Positions 33,527 to 45,853 of a stretch of DNA of 64,000 bases are shown here, piece after piece; position 1 is the stretch's first letter; each line of letters begins with the position of its first letter. The stretch is from NCBI GenBank assembly GCA_032358165.1, contig JAALGY010000004.1, forward strand, positions 124,001 to 188,000. Direction: 5' to 3'. Source of the stretch: Diplosphaera chodatii (taxonomy: Eukaryota; Chlorophyta; Trebouxiophyceae; Prasiolales; Stichococcaceae). Under the pieces are notes generated by a model. The model saw only the letters and a program-made list of their open reading frames with translations. It was not told the origin of the DNA and did no database searches. The position numbers and the translations under genes were made by a program.

Positions 33527-36199
33527 CTGGAAGGCGTCCTTGCTGTCCGTCGCCAGGTCGGTGTCGCTGCTGAGCTCCAGGGTTCTGGCGGCTTGCAGGT
33601 GCCAGAACGCTGACCCGAACTTTTGCGCCTGCGGCAGTGTGAGGGAGCAGCATGACACCGAATGACACCTTCACATAAGGGACGACTTCTACATGTGAGC
33701 CTTCACGTCTCAGCCCCTGCCGAGTTTGATGCATGGCTGGGTTAGATTCTGACTGCAGCTGCAGAGTACGACCCAGCTGAGAGGATTCACCTCGGCGTGG
33801 CTGCTGATGTGGCGCACCATCAGCCGCGTCAGCTGGCTGCTGAGCGGCTTCAGGATCGGCTGCCACGCGGGCAGCGACAGCCCCAGCTCCCGCAGCGACT
33901 TGAGCGCCGTCATGGCCTGCAGCGCAGCACCAGCTAATCGGGGTTGATCTCCAAGAATTTGGACGAGCGGCCATGCCAGCTGCCAGTGCTTCTTGCTGTT
34001 GCGCGCAACAGTCGATGACATGCTGCACTTCACAGCTGTCTGGACAGGCAAACAGTCCACATGCTGCGCTTAGGGAGAACAGCTGCCCTCACAGCCCTAG
34101 CAACTCCCACCTGCGGCAGCATCAGGGGGCAGACGTCCGCGGCCGGGCCCTGGAACTGAAAAACGCCCAGCCGCGTCAGCTTCGTCAGGCAGCTCAGCTC
34201 CACCGGCACCTGCTCGCCAGTGGCACACAAATGTCAGTCCATGATTAGCCCATGGCGGATCCGCCCCGCTATCAGAGCCTTGGTCACTCAGACGCCGATG
34301 TACTGTGTGCTGTTGGAAAGGAAAGGTGTTCACAAATGAGTCATCCTATCGTCAAAGATTCGTGGTGACGTTGCTGCTGTCACTGGTGAGCGTTGCATCG
34401 GAGTGCTGAATTCCAGCCACGCATCCAACGTCACGCATGTGCCGCTGCCGCTGCGCACGTTGGCCACGCCGCAGTCGTACAGGATGAGGTGGTCCAGGTC
34501 CCGCAGCCGCGAGATAGCAGGCGGCAGCACCCGGAAGGCGGCGTCCCCCGCGTTGGACAGGCACAGCCGCCGCAGCCGGGTGCACTCCAGCAGCCCCGCG
34601 GGGAACCCGCCCTTCACTGACCCCTTCTCCGTCCTGCATCAGCGGCAGCAGCAGCACATGACCATTCTGCTGTTCATTGGACAGCCATTGATGTTGCTGC
34701 ACCCCAGCTGTGACAGCAGCATCTGTGTCAACCCAGAGTCCACGCCGTGCCATTGAGCACAGCTTCTTGCATTGCTCCCTTGCATCAGCGAAGCAGAGTA
34801 CAGCAGCGGGGTTTGGACTCTGGCTCTGCAAGTCTGCAGCATGACGCTGTTGGGATTATGCTGAACAGCGCCCACACTGCGTCTCCCTTAACAGTGCACC
34901 AGTCTGGCTCACTCCAATGGAGACACTGCATTTCAGATGGTCACCACTCGAAGTCGAGGTCCAGGCTGGTGAGGTGGCGCAGGCTGCCCAGCAGCATGCC
35001 CAGGTGCTCCGACTCGACGCAGCTGCCGACGGGGCCCAGCTCCAGTGCTTGCAGCTTGGGCAGCAGCAGCAGCGAGTCGAACGCCTGCGATGACAGCAGG
35101 TTGAGGTCTGCGATAGAGTGTGGCCATCGTTCACAGTTCTGAAGGATCTCTGCAAAAATGCAGAGCAGGTGCACAGCGCTGCCAAACAGGTTGCGCCTGA
35201 GCAACGCTGCAGTGCGCACCCTGCCGGTGAACTCGCAGTCGTACGCCGAGATGCGCAGCACCGGGTCGCCCGCCGAAAGCATGCCCGTCAGCGTGGCAAA
35301 CAGCTGATCTGCTTGCGGCCCCGCCTGTGTGGGGTCGGAAGGAAGTTGATAGCCTGACTGACCCAAAAAGGGCAGAGTGAGGCCAAGGGCTCGTTGCGCG
35401 TCGACGAGGCATGGCATGACAGAGTGGCAGCAGTCGCTCTGCTCGTAACGAAGCCATGCAACGCTGCCACTCTTCACGGGGCAAGTGCACTTCAGGAGGC
35501 GCACCCAGCCGTGCAGGTCGATGTTCTGAATGGCAGTAGCCCTGCACAACAGCGGACCACCTCAGCGAAGCCCTCGCACCTCGTGTGTCCCATGTCAGAA
35601 GCAGATCATCGAGCACGGTGCCAGGACACTCGCTAACCGCGGGGACAGCCACTCGAGGCGCCGCAGGGTGTGGTCCGCGGCATTGCTGCCGCGACGGCGG
35701 GGGCCGTCGCGCCAGGCGCACAGCGACGTGTCCCTCCAGATGGCCGTGGCCTGTGAGAACAGGCGCCTGCGCCACAAGCACCGTGGTCCCATTGTCAGCT
35801 GGTGAGCCCAGGCAACATGCGCTGTGCAGCATATTGGCGTTCATGAACATGCATGCGGAGCATTGCAGCGTGAGCCTGGTGACAGTATCAGACTTGCCGA
35901 CCTGAAGCGCTGGTTGACGTGTGGGAAGATGTAGGCTCTGCAACGTGGGCACTACACATGTGAGGTGGAAAGGCCTTGCAAGTTCTAGAATGCTTGCAGC
36001 AGGCCCGGAAGGAGATGCGGCTGTGTTTACTACTCAAACCCACGCACCCGCAGCCACAAACTTTGCTCTGCGCCAGTATTTTGATGAGCAGCTCGTCGGG
36101 GAGATCATCGATGGTTGTTGGCCTGTGGTTCACTGTCCGCCCGTTTATCGCGCTGCGCTTCGCAGCCTGGACCTCTGGCTGCATCTGATCAGTCGTCAT
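33527..36199 (-). CDS. F-box / leucine-rich-repeat protein (minus copy)
   Basis: The first exon starts at ATG 36199 (MTTDQMQPEVQAAKRS; ATG 36271 is an in-frame alternative) and contains an F-box, TIDDLPDELLIKILAQSK. An F-box second half follows near 35640-35755 (ATAIWRDTSLCAWRDG). Further exons read ATAIQNIDLHGW (near 35550), LFATLTGMLSAGD (near 35290), LLLLPKLQALELGPVG ... HLTSLDLDFEW (near 34945-35100), ECTRLRRLCLSNAGDAAF ... RDLDHLILYDCGVA (near 34460-34610), VELSCLTKLTRLGVFQF (near 34130-34210), TALKSLRELGLSLP (near 33800-33920) and FGSAFWHLQAARTLELSSDT (33527-33620). The L..L..L..L spacing is that of LRRs. F-box proteins are substrate receptors of SCF ubiquitin ligases and the LRRs would bind substrate. 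The terminal exon is not found. Sequence and exon order parallel the plus-strand neighbour. Confidence 0.78.
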
Positions 36200-36523
36200 G
36201 CTGTTTGCCCAAAGTGCTGTCCGCTGTGCTGCGTGCTGGTCTTCTGCAAAGTGGGCTGTCGTATGTGGCATGTGGAACAGCAGCGCTGAACGGTGCAGCG
36301 CGGTCCTGAGAATGTGCCTGAACAGCCAGAGGTGCAGGCGCTGGCGTCTAATGACGGCTGCGAGCCTGCAAAGTGGCCTGCACGCGCTGCACTGGGGTGG
36401 ATGTCGTACCGCAAGACCCAGTTGTACTGCAAGTTGGTAGGCAGTGACTCACCGGAAGCAGGAAACACCGTTATAACGCCTGGCTTTGGGAGCAGTTGTC
36501 ACATTTTGCGTGCAACAGTCAAC
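36200..36523. promoter_or_regulatory. Putative bidirectional promoter between two F-box/LRR genes
   Basis: The two related genes start on opposite strands 324 bases apart (or 252 if the upstream ATG of the minus copy is used). No other gene lies between, so the interval must contain both promoters and both 5' UTRs. I see no clear TATA box or palindrome. Confidence 0.5.
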
Positions 36524-39500
36524 ATGCAGTTGTACCAGAGGCTGCACAGCATGTTGCGGGAACGGCGTGGGGGCCCGGCAGGTTCTGAAGATGCTGAGAC
36601 GTCTACCCTTGATCTGCCCATGACATCCATTGACTCTCTGCCGGACGAGGTTCTGTGCGACGTGGTGTTTCCCATGCTGCCCCTTCGCACAAGGTGATGC
36701 ATGCAACGTAGCGCACAGCACCGTATGTCCTTCATGCTAGGCAAGCAGCTCAGCCAAGCATGCATGCGCCGTATTGGAATGTGCAACAGATAACGGTCTC
36801 AGATGTTGTGGTGCACGCATCGAGCACAGTTGCCCTGGGGAATCCACATCGCGCACGCAGCAAGCGCCTGTTTGCTGAAACAAACTACTGCATCTGGTGC
36901 AAAACAAGCGGCTGTCAAGTACTGCATGCGTACTGCTGCTGCGCATTCTACAACATTGTCGCAAAGTGGTGGCCTTGGGCAGGTCCTTAGCTCACAGACA
37001 GGGCCAGGATCGTTGTGCTCCTTGTTGCAGTGCAGTGCAGGCTGACGCTCTTGCTGCAATATGGATATCGCCGTGCATACACGTGTGAGCTGCTTTGACA
37101 AGCACCTGGCAAGTGTGATGCAGAGCTGGCGCGGTGCGGGCGGTGTGCCGGCGCTGGCGCGACATCGCCGACGGCCCCAGCGCCTGCTGGCGGGCGGTCA
37201 CCATCGATGGAGACTTTGACCTGCCAGGCACGGTGGTCGACCAGATCAGGTGCCGCCTCATCTGCAACCGTGGCTGATACAGTGCCGGCCTGCACACCAT
37301 CAGGAACTGAAGCCATGGTCGACACGAGTGCGTGTGGCTGCTGCTATATGCAGACGTTTGATCTGCATTGTCGCAGGTTTCTCACCACCCGTGCCACAGC
37401 CATCCGCAGCTGCCACCTCACCTGCTGGGGTGGTCCCGCAGCGGACGCGATGTTCATGGCGCTGGCGGGGCTGCTGGCGGCGCCCGGCCAGCTGGAGGCC
37501 CTCTCCGCGGATGAGGACTGCGACCTGTCCGCCAACGTGCTGCACGCGCTGCCGCTGCTGCCCAAGTGAGGCGCACCCTGACCCGGCCGCCTCGCATGCA
37601 TGCATGCATGCACACCACAGCCTCTGCAGGCCGTCGTCCATCGGGGCAGCTGCCGCCCATGTGTGGCAGCTGACGTCCACTCCCGACGCACCTACGTTCT
37701 GCCGTGCCCCGCCCCGCAGCCTGCGCTCGCTGGGGGCGCGCGCGATGTACGGCGGGCTGCCGGCGCGCCAGTTCGGGCAGCTGGTCGGCGGCCTGCAGCG
37801 CCTGTCGCACCTGGATCTACGGTGCGGCAGTCAGGGTTCAGGCCTCGGCTACACCCCACCTAAGCTCTGCAACAGTCAGCAGCACGCCACTTGTACCATG
37901 CGGTTGGCAACCATTGTGCACGCCTGCAGAATCCGTCATCCTGCGGATCTATATCCATGCTAGCTGGTGCTGTGCAGGTTCCGCCCCTGTGCGTGCGAGA
38001 AGATCGAGGGCGGCTTCCCTCGGAGCCTGCTGGCGGCGGGCGCAGCCGCACAGCTGACATACCTGTGCCTCGACAATGCAGGTAGGTGGGAAGTGCAGAC
38101 CTTGCTCCAGATAAAGTGTCTGCATGCAGCCCATCGCAGCTGGACTGTTGTCTGAAGCGTCGGCTACCTGCGTCTGTGTCAACAGACTCAAGAGCACGAG
38201 TTGACTGGATCCCCGCAGGGCCGGCGGCGTTCCCGAAGCTGCCCGCCCGCATCGATGCGCTGTCGCGCCTGCGCCACCTGTCGCTGGCCGACTGCGGGGG
38301 TGCGCCCCTCTCTGAATATCCCCCTCAGACGGCTGTGCCCGCTGCAGTTGCCCTGCCGTTATGTCAGAGCTGCATGCTGCAGAGTCAGCGTCCACATGGC
38401 AGGCGTCTGGCACGGCCCGGCTTTGCCCGGGGTGCCCGCCATGTTGCCGGATTCAAGTTTTCCTTGCACGCCCTGCAGTGGCATCGCTGCCGGCGTCGCT
38501 GGTCCGCCTCACAGCGCTGTCCTGCCTGGACATCTCCCAGGTGACGCACGCTCCCAGCCGGGCAGCCTGCCCTCTCTGACACCAGCATGGCTGCCACCCA
38601 CAGCCGCAGGCTATCCAGTTATGCGATGCGGTGCCGCGTCACGAAGCCGTGCATGATGTGCACAGCCTGCATGCTTGCAAGCCTTTCTTTGCCATGTTCA
38701 TCGCACCACGGTGCACGCCGTCTGCCTTGCGCCTTGCCACAGCTCAGCCGAGCGGCGGGCATGGGTCTGGTTGTGTTTTGATGCCGCCAGTGATGGCTGG
38801 GGCAAGGGTGCAGCAGTGGGGTCGATGCACTGCCGAGGCAGGTCAGTGCCTGCTGTTGTGACGTGACTTACCGCCCCACCGCAGTCTCCAGCCAGCGGAG
38901 ACGAGGCGATCGCAGTGGCGCTGCCCAAGGGCCTGCTGTGGCGGATGCCGGCGCTGCGGCGGCTGGCCATGCCCGCCCCAGGGTGGATCCCGCAGCTGGG
39001 GCGCGCGACGCAGGTGGGCAGGGGCTGCAGCCAGACCATGCGAGGAATGGCTGCTGTTCCCTGCAGAATACCTCAAAAGCAAGAACATCAGCATGGTAAC
39101 AACTGACTTCATCACCTGTCTGGTGCTGACTTCCCGGAGCCTGTGTCAGAAGCGGGCTGAACGGTGTATGCATGCCAACATGTATGCCGACAGATCGGAC
39201 AACACATCGCGCGTGTGCACTGTAGCTGACGCACCTGCGCCTCACCAACGTGGCGGCGCACAAGACGGGGCAGCGCTACGTGCGCACCTTCGCTGCCCTG
39301 GCCGCCGACGGCCGCCTGGACGTCAGCAGCGACCTCGACCTGGTGCGCCGCCGGGCACACCCTGTAGCAGTCCGATGCGCTGGCTGGACTCGCCCTTGCA
39401 GCAGCATAGTGCTGGTGTTGGGGTGCGCAGCTGGCAAGAATGTGATGCCTGTTGGGTGTGGCTGCAGCTTCCGTGTGCAGGCGCATGACTTTGACGCGGA

Positions 39501-39691
39501 GCCTGCTGCTGCCACGGGATCCATCTGCGCCGGCCGCATGTCGCTGCGCGTCTATACAGCTGATGTTGAGACCGTCTCCTGGACTGGCACAGGTGGAAGA
39601 CGAGGGGGGCTTCGGGGAGGAGGCTGCTGTCGTTCGGTGGGCCACAGTGACTGAGGAGGATGCGGCATCGCACCGGGAGCAGCCAGACTAG
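36524..39691 (+). CDS. F-box / leucine-rich-repeat protein (plus copy)
   Basis: Exon 1 starts MQLYQRLHSMLRERRGG at 36524 and holds the F-box first half, TSIDSLPDEVLCDVVFPMLP. The next exon (near 37135-37250) gives the second half, AVCRRWRDIADGPSACWRAV. LRR exons follow: FLTTRATAIRSCHLTCW ... LHALPLLP (37378-37566), LRSLGARAMYGGLPARQFGQ ... RLSHLDLR (37720-37819), KIEGGFPRSLLAAG ... LTYLCLDNA (37979-38081), FPKLPARIDALSRLRHLSL (38219-38300), SLPASLVRLTALSCLDIS (38480-38540), LPKGLLWRMPALRRLAM (38885-39012), LTHLRLTNVAAHKTGQ (39225-39342). The TGA right after LLP at 37567-37569 belongs to the donor CCCAA|GTGAGG and is not a stop. The C-terminus is acidic (VEDEGGFGEEAAVVRW), ending at 39691. The role is SCF substrate recognition, inferred from the family. 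Confidence 0.82.
37593..37613. repeat. (CATG)n microsatellite
   Basis: About five CATG/TGCA units in an intron of the plus F-box gene. A similar tract (ATGCATGCATGCACATGCATGC) occurs near 45240-45262. Confidence 0.8.
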
Positions 39692-40050
39692 GGTTGGGAA
39701 TTGAAGCACCAACTGAGATTTCACCAAGCAAGCACACTACCCGCCGCTATCTGCCCACCTCTAGCTAGCATGCGTACAAAAGCCTGACAATCAATGAAAA
39801 ATTGGTCCTCTACGTTCTATCTGCTGGCACCTGACGCTGCTACACACATGACCTCCTCCTCAGAGCTACTCATGGACGAGTGCCAACATCAATATGTCAC
39901 GCAGCGCCGCCAAACAAAGCGATGCTGGGTACAAAAATGGGTTCACCGCTACACACGTACATACACCATACACAAATACGTACTCAAATACACTAGCACA
40001 AGTCCCACAAGACGCACGGCTACACATCGAGACGACGCCAAGCTGCGGAA
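39692..40050. other. Tail-to-tail intergenic region
   Basis: AT-richer sequence between the stops of the plus F-box gene and the minus beta-propeller gene. No exon is seen. Confidence 0.5.
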
Positions 40051-42443
40051 TCACGACAGCTGGTAGCCTGATTCATTCAGGCCCAGCTTCCTGCCCTGGG
40101 GCATGCAGTACCAGGCGACCGAGTCCATCAGGACATTCGTGACGCACGCCCGGGTATCGGCAAGGCCGAAAAACACGACAAGTGAACTGGCGCGGTTCTG
40201 CTCGGTAAAGTGATAGGAGCCGACCACTAATCGGTTTTCTGTGTCCCCATCCATGCTGGAGGGGCTGAGGATGGGTCCTCTGGAGATGTGCGTGAGCTCC
40301 AGTGTCTTGATGGAGATGCGGAAGCCCCTACATCAAGCGCAGAAGGGGCCAGCATTCAGTTGCCATTCCGTCGTCAGCACTCGGGTATTGGCAGCGTCCT
40401 GAAGCAACTTTCGGCCAGCAGCATGTGAAGCTGATGCTCTCTAACAGCCTCCCATCACAGATGACTTGAAAGTAAGCAGCTTGGTAGCCCGCATCTGCAT
40501 GCTGGCGGTGCATGCACGGCAGCTGCGACTCACCAATGCTGGTAGTAGTTGGTGTCAGAGTTGCGGCGGTGCGCCATGACGAACCACTCGCGGTGCGCCT
40601 CGTCGGCTGCTGCAGCGTCCCCCATCAGAGACGTCGGCAGGTCCACAGGGTGTCCACTGATGTGCACCTGCGAGGCACCCGCACAACCTGTTGCTGCTGC
40701 TATGCGCGGCTCTGAGTGTGAGCACACATAGGATGCATCTGTAGCGCACTGCCGTACGTTGACATTGTGCGGATCAAGCATTGCGCTTGCCGAACGCTGC
40801 CCACCTCGTCATCAAACAGGAGCCCCGTATGCGTCAAGACCTGCCCCCTGCGAGGGTCCTTCTCGAAGGCCATGGCGGACAGCAGCTCCAGCCCCTTGGG
40901 GGCGCCCGGCACGACGCGGAGGAAGGTGGTCACGGGCGCCAGCTGGTGCAGGACCAGCAGGTCGCCATTCAGCTCCTTGAATGCCCAGTTCTTCTCCCTG
41001 TGTGTCGCGTGTGAAGATCTCAGCATCCATCCAACGACCCCATGTGCTGCTTTGCGGGGCAAGATCTGCCTTCAGCTGCTTCGAGAGGTGAGCAGGAGCT
41101 GCACCCAGTGCCTTGGCAGCCACTCACCTCATGTACCCGTTCTTGTGCAGCGGCAGCTTGTCGAAGCACCGCGCCGCCGTGATCATGCGCTGCGCTGTGT
41201 CCATGCGGCTCATGCAGATGACGATGGGGTTCACGTGCCAGTCCCCCGACCACAGGCTGAACGACGTCCAGAGGCTGCCATTCCACGCAAAAGGCCTGCA
41301 ATGTGGCAAGCTTATCCTGGGCTCTGTTGCACTTGCAACTGTATGTGATTGCGCACGACAGATCAAGTGCACTGCCAGTGCGGAAGGTCCTGTCTGAATG
41401 GCAGCAGCACATGCTTGGCAAGCACACAAAACTCCGCGCAAACTGCATCCCTTTGAGGGCAGCCCACGCCTGCCATCGCCTGGCACTGTACTAGATGTGC
41501 ACGCACGATCTCGATAGAATGTGTTGCACCTATAGTCCTCTGCCTTGATGAAGTCGTGTCCCCGTTTGGCAGCTGCAGCGGCGCCCAGCGTGCCGTCGTC
41601 CAGCTGCCACACCGCCCCTGTCGTGTTGACCAGGCTGAGGTCCACCGCCATTGGGTCCTTGCCCAGATGCCTGCAGCGATAAGCTTTGATGGTTGCGAAC
41701 GGTTGCTTGTAGCCGGAGAGCAAACACTCGTCCCTCAATGGAGCTTGAGGGCAGGGCGCTCATGTGACAGGCTCAGGGTTTACCAGCTGCTGCAGAGCGC
41801 ACCAGACCAGGGGCCATGTCATGTGATAGGTCTCCGGCTCGTGTCGTGCGACGACGACCCAGCCGAGCTCCGGGTTGAAAGTGCCTGCGATTGCGGACAG
41901 ACAAGTGGCATTGGATCCAATGTGAAGCCTGCAAGAGAAGTGTGCAGAGTGCGGTGCAGTGCGGGTGCCGTCATCAAAGAACGCCTCACATGATGTGTCC
42001 TGATCTGCGTTTGCCCTATCTTACAAGTGGTGGTCGCACAGATGTATGGACATGAACGTTAACTTGGCTGCCGATCAGCCGGTGACAGCACAAGAAGGCA
42101 GGTGTCGAGCCGGTGCATGCGCACCCGCTGGATTGAAGGTGATGTTGCCAGCGCCGCCAGACTGATGGTCGCCCGGTATGAGCCGGTTGCAGCGCGGACG
42201 CTGCGGTCTGTGCTCTGCGAGCGTGGGGTATCTGCCTGAACGTCGCTGCCCATCCTCTGAGACATTGGCGGCGGCGGCGGTGGCGGTGGTGACAATGTCA
42301 GCCCGCTGGCACCGCAACAACAGCCGCAGGTTGCCGACCTGCTCGACGCCTCGGCGGGTCTGCAGAATCGCCACAGACAGCAGCAGCAGCAGGCCTAGCA
42401 GCAGAGCACTCAGCAGCTGCACTGCTTCGGCCCGATGAGACAT
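40051..42443 (-). CDS. Type-II membrane protein, possible glycosidase-like beta-propeller
   Basis: ATG 42443 starts MSHRAEAVQLLSALLLGLL, a short basic N-terminus followed by a long hydrophobic anchor with no cleavage site, so a Golgi-type signal anchor is likely. Later exons read GNITFNPAGAHAP (near 42130), FNPELGWVVVARHEPETYH (near 41880), DPMAVDLSLVNTTGAVWQLD (near 41640), FAWNGSLWTSFSLWSGDWHV (near 41270), REKNWAFKELNGDLLVLHQL (near 40980), ASQVHISGHPVDLPTS (near 40680), REWFVMAHRRNSDTNYYQHW (near 40590) and NRLVVGSYHFTEQNRASSLV ... FFGLADTRACVTNVL, stop at 40051. The FNP opening, EKNW..F...G.L and the late G..D..A.V motif recall five-bladed propellers of GH32/43/130-type enzymes or glycosyltransferase-linked plant proteins. 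That assignment is tentative. Exon order and frame are fairly well supported. Confidence 0.62.
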
Positions 42444-43554
42444 ATGTGTGGTGTTGGGCAGCAGGGTGGATGTATATATGGCGTGCAGGCAACTGTGGCG
42501 GGCAATACCGCCGTGTTGGGCCCGTCACAAGCGCTCGTCAGCTAGCAAATCGGCATGGTAGCACCAGGCCGCGCGCCTGCCGGGCGGAAGCCCTTCTGCA
42601 GAGTTGCCAAGTCATCAGCACTTTTGTGCTCGTACAAAAGGATGATGACACAGAGACAAGCTACCTCTGGCAGCTGTGCACACTTCATAGTGTCGCAAGG
42701 GAGTCATAGAATTTCGTCGCTAAACATTGGGTCACACAGAGCGCAGCAGCTCGCGGCAGAATGCGCTGCAGGCAGCTGCCACACATGCCTGCTACTGCCG
42801 CGCCATGCGCGCATAGCTTCAGTGGTCTGCACAGCTTCGCACTGGTGCTACGTCACCACCGAATTGCTAATCCACAGTTCCATTGGTCCAGACATTACGT
42901 ATTGTAACTATGCTCCAATCCTCTGTGTGGTCAGGGATTTGCATGCTGGCCTGTCTAGCGGCTGAGCATCTGGATGGCAGCCGCTCAGCTGCAGACAGCA
43001 CTGTCATCCAAGACGGTGTGGGCCCCGGCGGAACAATGGAGATGCATCTGCCATGTGATGGCGGCGCATATCAGCACAACGCGCAGATCACCTGCCGCAT
43101 GCACGTCACTCATGCCGCCAGCGTGGGGCTGTACACCCTCGCTCAGCACTATGCAGCGGAGGCGGCGCTGTCGCACAACTTGCGTCACAGGAGTCGCTGC
43201 ACCTGCTCACCTCTACACACTGGTGATGGAGGGCATCAGGGCGATGCTGCCTAGTGCCTGCTGGTACCCATGCTCGCTGCAGGGTGGCCCGCGCGGCTGA
43301 CATGGGCAATGCAGACACTCACGAAAGTCCTCATTTGCAAATGCCGTGCTTCACGCAGCGTTCCAACCCTAGAAAAGTCTTCCGACACAGTTTTGCACTT
43401 GTCGGCCCCAGAGCGTGCTGGGCTGAGGGACGCCACCATGATGTGTTGACAGGTACAAAACAAGGCGCACAATCAGATCCGGTCGCCCGACATTGCGACT
43501 ACAGCTCCTCATGTGAAGCCGAACCCTGCACACTGCTGCTGCCGCCGCAGGCAC
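42444..43554. other. Intergenic region with no supported gene
   Basis: It contains the promoter of the minus propeller gene. A plus-strand segment near 43120-43190 (ASVGLYTLAQHYAAEAALSH) has coding-like composition, but I found no partner exons or start. Treated as unproven. Confidence 0.35.
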
Positions 43555-45853
43555 TCAGCCGCCACCCCGGGCGGCCTCCTGTCGCAGCCGTCCGCCGACT
43601 GCGGGCTCGGCGTGCTGCGGCCTGTGCGTCTTGGGGTCTACCGCCAGCACCCGGAACCGGCTGCAGGCACAGTGGACACAGGGAGATGCACAAGTGGCGT
43701 CGCACCATGCTTCGCACCATGCATGGCCACACCTCACGATGAACAGTGGCACACATGTGTGCACGCCCCGTGACATGCAGCCGCACACCTGTCGGGGCCA
43801 ATGCCGGCGTTGCTGACCAGGATGTGGTTGGGCCCTGCAGCCAGCCGTACAGCTGTCGGGACGGGAGCCAGCCGCTGGCTGCCCTGGCATGCATCGCAGG
43901 CCGTGCCCAGATTCCTAGTGCATGCGGGATGGGGTGGTGCCACATCAGCGTGCAGCTGGCTGCGCACCCTTGACGCCCAGGTAGCGGCCAAAGTCGGGCG
44001 TGGTCGCCATGTTGCGCTGCTGCTGCTTGACGAGCAATGGTTGCTCCCGGTTGTCGTAGTCCTCGTCGGCCAGCAGCCGCCCGCGCAGACTGCAGCACAT
44101 GACAGGTGGTGTAGCAAGCAATCCAGCGTGCTGCAGAGGCTACAGGGCATAGCATCTGCATGCATGTCTGCAAGCTGCAACGCTGTTTGCATGCTCATCA
44201 ATGCCTGCAAGGCATCGAGCCTGGGCGCCTCACAGCAGACCCCACCTCACTATGATCTGCTCATGCGGTGTCGCATGCCGCTGAGCGTATGCATCCTGCA
44301 GAGAATAGATGCAAGATGGTGAAAGAGGGTACTGCATGCATCTCCCTTCACCCTGCAGAAGGAGTGCACGCTGCGCATGTATCCAGCACAGCAGCCGCTA
44401 GAGGGCGCACCGGGGGCCCCAAGTGCGGGGTGTGGTAAAATGGCACGAAGCGTGCAGCCCTCCTGCACAGCAGGAGTCCCACCCGTGTGACATTCACCCT
44501 GTTCGGCATCTGGTCTGGGTTTATATCCTCACTATGCGGCAGCATGAAGCACTTTTCCCGCGCGTTGAGTGCAATAACAGCACAAGCAAGGCCTGACGCA
44601 ACCTGGTCGAAGTTTGCGTCGCTCATGTGATACATGCACAGCTGCACTGTTTCGGTGGATGACTGCACACACTTGGCGTATGATGACCCGTCGTTGCCAT
44701 TCCAGTCAGCAACGCCGCCCGGCAGCGCACGCAGGTAGCGGTGCCCTGGCGGTGGCGGCCCTGTGGCGAAATGTCCGCTGACACACTTCAGCGTCACTTG
44801 TGGAACGACCCGTACAAACAGACCTTGAAACAATTCCAGGTGTGGGCCAGTGATGCAGCATAGCCACCAGCTGGGTCTGGCAGGTCATGTACAGGTCGTG
44901 TACCATGTGGCAGATCCTTCTCAGCATGGTCCCTGCGCGGGTGCTGCCGATAGCCACCATCGGAGTCCTCATCGCCCAGTGCCCCATGCACCTGCGTCAC
45001 GACCGGTGAGGCGTCTCAGATCAGCCATTTCTTCGTCAGAGGTGCGGGTGCGTACATACCCCAATCAAGAAACCTCACATGCACACTGCGCAAAGGGGCG
45101 CCCATGGGATGCAGACGGTCATGGCCATGTTTGCCGTCAATTGCTGCTGCAGATATGCAAATTCTGGCTGATGATATTCCCATAGCATGCCAGCAGACCG
45201 GATAGCACCCTGCTGGACTCGGGATATTCATGCATAAGGCATGCATGCATGCACATGCATGCGCTCGAGCATTCATCGCACCTTGAACGTCACGTCGGCG
45301 CTGCCCTCATCGTCTGGCATGCCTTGCTCCTCCTGCGCCGGCGAACCGACCAAGAATGCGGGCGGCAGCGTGTATCCCGTTTCGACGTGCTGCAGCTTGA
45401 TCACTGACCCCGGCCTCAGCGGCGCGTGCTCAGCGGCGATCTCATGGGCGATCTTGTTTCGAGTTGCTGCAGCAGTGTCTGGCGTGGGCGACACTCTGTT
45501 TGACTGCCCAGCGGTGATGTCCCTGCCTGCTGCAGGCTGCGCCATCATATGTGGTGGCTTTGGTATGGTGAATGGTGCTGAGGCGTCGCACTCGCATCCG
45601 TTGACGAATGCCAGTCGTTCGCACTTGCAAACTCGGCATAGACACTGGGATCATGCGCATGGTGCTGAGCAGACCCTGCTGAATACGCATGTCTCGTGCT
45701 CCAGGGTGGTCTTGGATGGGTCAGCGGCAGCACAGGAGTGGCAGATCTCACCGCCGACAGGGGGGCTACTGCAAAGCCTGAAGGGGCTTCTGGGAAGTCG
45801 ACTGTGCTACGTACCAACAGAGTTGGTACCGCTACATCAAGACCAAGCGACAT
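43555..45853 (-). CDS. Unrecognised protein with MIR-like segment
   Basis: The proposed start is ATG 45853 (MSLGLDVAVPTLLVRS), whose exon ends at the donor TCGGCG|GTGAGA. Exon 2 (about 45287-45515) contains LRPGSVIKLQHVETGYTLPP, which resembles the G..I.L.H..TG.YL core of MIR domains (SDF2, O-mannosyltransferases, IP3 receptors). Later candidate exons read GHRYLRALPGGVADWNGND (near 44730), LRGRLLADEDYDNREQPLLV (near 44080), AAGPNHILVSNAGIGPDRCA (near 43820) and FRVLAVDPKTHRPQHAEPAV with the stop at 43555. An exon near 44950 (MLRRICHMVHDLYMTCQTQL) may also belong. I could not confirm all phases, and two short genes are an alternative. Function unknown. Confidence 0.45.

Noticed and set aside
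37564..37570. Apparent stop codon after LLPK in the plus F-box gene
   Set aside because: The TGA is part of a GTGAGG donor; splicing after CCCAA to CCTGCGC restores LLPNLRSLGAR and the LRR continues.
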